DNA from: Nitrososphaerales archaeon TH5896
GTDB taxonomy: Archaea > Thermoproteota > Nitrososphaeria > Nitrososphaerales > Nitrososphaeraceae
Direction of reading: 5' to 3'
Assembly (NCBI GenBank): GCA_014523625.1
Contig: JAATVP010000096.1
Location: forward strand, 1-8,967
DNA length: 8,967 bases
The notes below the pieces were generated by a model. It made no database searches. It was not told where the DNA came from and saw only the letters and a program-made list of their open reading frames with translations. Below, one piece after another: positions 6,176 through 8,967 of the stretch (the stretch's first letter is position 1; every line of letters starts with the position of its first letter). The translations under genes and the position numbers were made by a program.

Positions 6176-6279
6176 AAGTTACTATTTCAAGACTAACGAA
6201 GTCATGAGCGTGGTAGTGTTAAAATATCTCTGGTGGCGTTTAAACTCCAGACACCAATTTTATTATCCACCCTCAAATA

Positions 6280-6370
6280 AGGAGACTTAATGACACTATC
6301 TATAAGGTCTCCTCGTCAGAAATGTCAATTAATAGCATATTTATCAGCCAAATACTCTGAAGAAAAATGA
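6280..6370 (+). CDS. Possible 26-codon ORF with its Shine-Dalgarno inside a hairpin
   Basis: ATG 6290 begins MTLSIRSPRQKCQLIAYLSA and stops at TGA 6368-6370, 37 nt before the propeller start; the span given includes the upstream signal. AAGGAG at 6279-6284 is an unusually good ribosome-binding site, 5 nt from the ATG. AGGAGAC (6280-6286) can pair perfectly with GTCTCCT (6307-6313), placing the start codon in the 20-nt loop. It could be a leader peptide or a small RNA-regulated ORF. The propeller has its own TATA box, so a shared transcript is uncertain. Confidence 0.25.
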
Positions 6371-6379
6371 AATGTTAAG

Positions 6380-6386
6380 TTTATTA
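6380..6386 (+). promoter_or_regulatory. TATA box for the propeller gene
   Basis: TTTATTA, preceded by TTAAG, is centred 25 nt upstream of ATG 6408, and no Shine-Dalgarno lies before that ATG. This fits a leaderless transcript. Confidence 0.5.
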
Positions 6387-6407
6387 CACCTTCCTCACAA
6401 TTACTAA

Positions 6408-7436
6408 ATGTTGTCCGCAAATACCAGAAAATATCCACTGAAATCAGTGGTTTTGGTCTCTTTGTTTCTATTAGCAGCATCAGGATTAATATTGTTCTTT
6501 GGAATCAGCATTAATATGAATAACAACAATAACGAGGCCCAAGCACAAGAGCAGCAGCAACAACAACAAGAGGTAGGGCAGACAAAAATCAGCGAATTGT
6601 GGGAGACACCGGCTGACTTGAAGAATCCAGAATCAGTGGTCTACGCACCTAAGCAGGATGTGTTGTTTGTTTCTAACATAGAGGGAAAACCAGATCAGAA
6701 AGATCAAAACGGATTCATTTCTAAGGTCTCACCTTTGAATGGGAGTATCGTTGAATTAAATTGGATAACAGGATTTAATGCGCCAAAAGGTATGGCTGTT
6801 TATGATAATGGTAGTAGTAGCAAATTGTATGTTTCAGATATCACAGATCTTGTCGAGATAGATATTGAAAGTGGAAAAATAATCAATCGTTTTAACGCGC
6901 CGGGAAGCGCTTTTCTTAATGACGTCGTTTCAGATGATCAAGGGAATATCTATGTATCGGATACAATTACAAATACTATTTATAAGCAAGACGTGAATGC
7001 TAAAGATAGTAATAATACGTCCTTTCAAGTTTGGTTACAAAGCCCACAATTAGAGGGTCCAAATGGTCTCCATGTTGATAATACTAAAAACAGACTTATC
7101 GTTGCCTCTTTGGGAGATATGAGTAAGCCGGGAGCTGGCATAGAAGCTGTTGATTTAGGAAATAAGACAATAAGCAGTTTAGGGGAAGAAAATACGACTT
7201 CTCCTTTTGGTGGACTTGATGGAATAGAATCTGACGTTAAAGAAATTCGTTACTATGTTACCGACAACCCTGCGGGAAAGATCTTTACTGTTAACGCAAA
7301 TGGAACAGGATTTACAAACTTAGTAGATTTACATACAAGCGGGACTGCTGATCTAGGATTTATACCGAATCAAGATGTGATTGTGATACCTCTTATGCAG
7401 GACAACAAAGTTGTAGCTTACAAGTTAGTAGAATAG
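6408..7436 (+). CDS. Membrane-anchored SMP-30/gluconolactonase-like beta-propeller
   Basis: This 342-residue protein has a basic N-terminus and a hydrophobic segment (residues 13-35) acting as signal or membrane anchor, then an Asn/Gln-rich linker (38-54) with EAQAQ, a cleavage-like motif common in Nitrososphaera secreted proteins. From residue 61 on it is a six-bladed propeller: repeats of a hydrophobic strand, Asn/Gly turn and (L/I)xVS(D/N), as in DVLFVSN (84-90), KLYVSD (139-144), NIYVSD (180-185) and RLIVAS (229-234). SMP-30/gluconolactonase enzymes bind a divalent metal through Glu, Asn and Asp. Here NPES (Glu75), GPNGL (Asn219) and GLDGI (Asp271) sit at matching motifs, so a lactonase or esterase may be active outside the cell. 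Several N-glycosylation sequons (Asn111, 134, 203, 252, 262) fit a surface protein. The substrate is unknown; a non-catalytic binding propeller is the alternative. It is monocistronic. Confidence 0.85.
   Translation: MLSANTRKYPLKSVVLVSLFLLAASGLILFFGISINMNNNNNEAQAQEQQQQQQEVGQTKISELWETPADLKNPESVVYAPKQDVLFVSNIEGKPDQKDQNGFISKVSPLNGSIVELNWITGFNAPKGMAVYDNGSSSKLYVSDITDLVEIDIESGKIINRFNAPGSAFLNDVVSDDQGNIYVSDTITNTIYKQDVNAKDSNNTSFQVWLQSPQLEGPNGLHVDNTKNRLIVASLGDMSKPGAGIEAVDLGNKTISSLGEENTTSPFGGLDGIESDVKEIRYYVTDNPAGKIFTVNANGTGFTNLVDLHTSGTADLGFIPNQDVIVIPLMQDNKVVAYKLVE
6518..6576 (+). repeat. Low-complexity AAY/CAR tract encoding a poly-Asn/poly-Gln linker
   Basis: An AAT/AAC run followed by CAG/CAA codons encodes five Asn and, after EAQAQE, six consecutive Gln. 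The codons are mixed rather than pure triplets, so the linker appears selected for composition; it joins the membrane anchor to the propeller. Confidence 0.7.
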
Positions 7437-7498
7437 AAATTTATGCGTCGGCCCGCAACAGTTACAACTGGACTATCAAAAATTATGTCCTGTTTTCA

Positions 7499-8240
7499 TC
7501 AGGTTTTCTGAATCTTCTTTGACATTGATTTCTTCCACATAAAACCACCTACGATTCCAATCCAGATAAAATAAATTATCATTGAGATACCAATTATAGT
7601 TGTTAGACCGCCAAAACCCAGATAAGCTACTTCTAGCCCAGCATAAATGGTGACAGCACCTATAACAACTCCTGCCCCACCAATCCATTTGCTAAGAATC
7701 TAGCTCTTTACAATTGCAACACCAAATATTATTGCAAGTGTTCCTTGAAGGATGCGAAATATACTATTGGTACCATATTCAATAAATCTAATCCCTTCTG
7801 CAACTCCAAAGGTGACGGCTTTTTCCTTAGGAGGAGCATGAACCCAAGAATCTACTGCCATCTTGAGAGCAATTCCGTCAACAGCCTGAAGAACGGCAAT
7901 GGCACTGGCCGTCATTATAGCAAGTGCAAAACCAATCCATGCCAGGATAGAAGCCCATGCTTGATTCGAAGTGCAGAAGTAGGCGGAAGAGAGTCACAAA
8001 TCCCCCAGCAAAAACCATTATTACGCCTGCAAATTGGCCAATATGAACTGCTATCCATGAACCATTGCTGGCATATTTTGTAAATACAAGAGGATGGTTA
8101 GATGGATCTTCTGTTGAAGGATGGATCGCAGTAGATAGGATTGCTATAACTACACCTGCAAGAAATGCAATTGAACCAATTCGAAGCAAATGACGTTGAA
8201 ATTGAGGCAGATTTTGTGCCATACTAAAATAGACTACCAT
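7499..8240 (-). pseudogene. Broken six-helix membrane protein gene (frameshift plus amber stop)
   Basis: Three collinear minus-strand pieces form one multi-helix membrane protein of about 245 residues. Piece 1 (8240 to about 7965) has HLLRIGSIAFLAGVVIAIL, HP and GQFAGVIMVFAGGFVTLFRL. After a shift by one base near 7955-7975, piece 2 (to TAG 7700-7702) has WASILAWIGFALAIM, VLQAVDGIALKMAVDSW and GTNSIFRILQGTLAIIFG. Piece 3 continues in the same frame past the TAG as WIGGAGVVIGAVTIYAGLE and ends with GGFMWKKS at TGA 7499-7501. The layout, with conserved AVLQAVDGxALK and W-x-A-P-P segments, matches a bacterial membrane protein family, common in Actinobacteria, that I recall but cannot name surely (DUF4386-like). 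Two lesions with a well-kept sequence suggest recent inactivation, unless they are sequencing errors. ATG 8222 is an alternative start. Confidence 0.75.
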
Positions 8241-8480
8241 ATTTGAATAGCAATAGAATAACTAGCAATGATTGGAATAATAACGATGATAGGAGTAACA
8301 AACCTGATAACTGTATCTGCTCCGTCTGATCAAATATCAGAATTAAAAAAGGAATATGCTATATGTTGAATGTTAGTGACCATAGAAATTAAATGATACA
8401 CAAAAACAGACATTAAACACATATATCAGCTCCAGCTTAAACTTGAGGAACTTTATATAGAAGATCAAATTTTTAAGAAT
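8241..8480. other. Divergent intergenic region
   Basis: This 240-bp AT-rich stretch separates the broken membrane protein gene (minus) from the SnoaL-like gene (plus). It contains no gene and, on the plus strand, the TATA box at 8452-8459. TATA-like A/T runs also precede the minus-strand start, but none is at a decisive spacing. Confidence 0.45.
8452..8459 (+). promoter_or_regulatory. TATA box for the SnoaL-like gene
   Basis: TTTATATA, preceded by purine-rich GAGGAAC that could serve as a BRE element, is centred 25 nt upstream of ATG 8481. It is the best promoter in the window and supports the chosen start with a leaderless transcript. Confidence 0.6.
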
Positions 8481-8831
8481 ATGGACAATTCATCATCTAG
8501 ATCAAAACAAGAAGAAGAAAATAGAGCTCTAGCTCTTCGTTACCATGGTGACATATTTCAGAATGGAATGCTAGAAGTAGCAGACGAGATTTTATCGCCT
8601 GACTTTGTAATACATAACCCAGTTCTACCAGAAGCCCTACGTAAAGGGCCCGAGGGAACGAAGAAATATGCATCTGCAATTATAGCAGTACCAGATCGAA
8701 AGCTAGAACACCATGATATCCTTGTGGAAGGAGATAAGGTATTGATTAGATGGACGAATAGTGGAACTAATACGGGTCTTTTATTTGGTAACCCGCCTAT
8801 GGGCAATACCTATATTGTGACAGGTATTTAA
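8481..8831 (+). CDS. SnoaL-like polyketide cyclase / ester cyclase family protein, C-terminally short
   Basis: SnoaL-like proteins are small alpha+beta cone-fold proteins (NTF2 superfamily) of about 130-150 residues; some catalyse intramolecular cyclisation, many have no known reaction. Here the first helix (residues 11-27), ADEILSPDFVIHNP (34-47, with the His-Asn-Pro often in the pocket), KGPEGTKKYAS (55-65), the DILVEGDKVLIRW strands (79-91), and GT-NTG (95-99) with GNPPMGNTYIVTGI (103-116) are typical. The protein ends at residue 116, where homologues usually add about 20-30 residues forming the last strand and helix (a TGIxxxRxxDGKIVExW type segment), so it may be unstable or inactive. 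Its TAA (8829-8831) overlaps the TAA of the convergent gene on the other strand. There is no other gene in its transcription unit. Family assignment is confident, activity is not. Confidence 0.78.
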   Translation: MDNSSSRSKQEEENRALALRYHGDIFQNGMLEVADEILSPDFVIHNPVLPEALRKGPEGTKKYASAIIAVPDRKLEHHDILVEGDKVLIRWTNSGTNTGLLFGNPPMGNTYIVTGI

Positions 8832-8967
8832 GTAGTCTCGCGTATGAGGTATCTACATAGTTCATCCAAAAGGATTGGTTTATGAATGATACCATCTAAT
8901 GATAACACTGTCGAATCGTATAACAGATCATTGCTGATATCCTTTATGTTATCCAATGCCGTTATGA
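8828..8967 (-). CDS. Probable response regulator receiver domain, C-terminal end (partial)
   Basis: The minus-strand frame entering from the right edge is open for 45 codons to TAA at 8830-8828. Its last part, DGIIHKPILLDELCRYLI, has the form of the end of a REC domain: beta5, the conserved Lys-Pro that helps switching, then helix alpha5 starting with D-E-L. Preceding residues (TALDNIKDISNDLLYD) would be the beta4-alpha4 region. No output domain follows, so this would be a receiver-only or N-terminally fused regulator. The phosphoryl-accepting Asp lies outside the window. The call rests on one motif and overall shape. It is convergent with the SnoaL-like gene, sharing a TTAA stop overlap. Confidence 0.5.
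   Translation of the reverse strand, partial: ITALDNIKDISNDLLYDSTVLSLDGIIHKPILLDELCRYLIRETT

Noticed and set aside
7476..7688. Minus-strand frame beginning MDWWGRSCYRCC
   Set aside because: A Trp/Cys/Arg-rich reading one frame off the true membrane-protein sequence, which ends at 7499.
7700..7702. Amber readthrough (pyrrolysine-like recoding) in the membrane protein gene
   Set aside because: A frameshift interrupts the same gene, other remnants also carry stops, and no pyrrolysine genes are seen; pseudogene decay is simpler.
7745..8083. Plus-strand open frame of 112 codons
   Set aside because: Antisense to the broken membrane protein gene; composition is random-like.

Overview
The window looks like accessory chromosome from an ammonia-oxidising archaeon of the Nitrososphaeria (Nitrososphaera/Nitrosocosmicus-like); this is inferred, not proven. 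The grounds are: AT-rich DNA; TATA-like boxes 25-30 nt in front of several start codons with no usual ribosome-binding site (leaderless transcripts); a secreted beta-propeller with an Asn/Gln-rich linker after its membrane anchor; a divergent P-II signalling protein; and low gene density with many decayed genes.

Layout. 1-785 holds a repeat protein built of short beta-strand/Ser-Gly units, possibly a viral or proviral structural protein. 786-1212 has no intact gene, only a frame broken by one stop. 1213-2625 (minus) is an intact patatin-like lipid hydrolase with its catalytic motifs. 2626-3176 is mostly non-coding, with a possible decayed small gene. 3177-3803 (minus) is the frameshifted C-terminal part of an MFS transporter. 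3870-4247 (minus) is a P-II-like protein. 4283-4428 (minus) is a fragment recalling a Ser/Thr protein kinase. 4687-4875 is a 51-codon gene with a well-placed TATA box. 4876-5331 carries a tRNA 3'-end-like scar, a direct repeat and an inverted repeat. 5332-5535 is a small membrane protein, followed by a terminator-like hairpin. 5897-6175 is a small basic protein. 6408-7436 is the membrane-anchored SMP-30/gluconolactonase-like propeller. 7499-8240 (minus) is a six-helix membrane protein gene broken by a frameshift and an amber stop. 8481-8831 is a SnoaL-like protein lacking its usual C-terminus. 8828 to the window end (minus) is probably the tail of a response regulator.

The genes do not form an operon or an evident pathway. 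Intact single genes with their own promoters (patatin, P-II, propeller, SnoaL-like) stand among remnants (MFS, kinase-like, six-helix membrane protein, two small frames), and the tRNA-like scar and repeat protein hint at past integration. I see no CRISPR array, intact tRNA or rRNA, transposase or clear new defence system. The best leads are the repeat protein, whose two units differ almost only by synonymous changes; the propeller's apparent metal-site residues; the tail-to-tail stop overlap at 8828-8831; and the small genes with good promoters.
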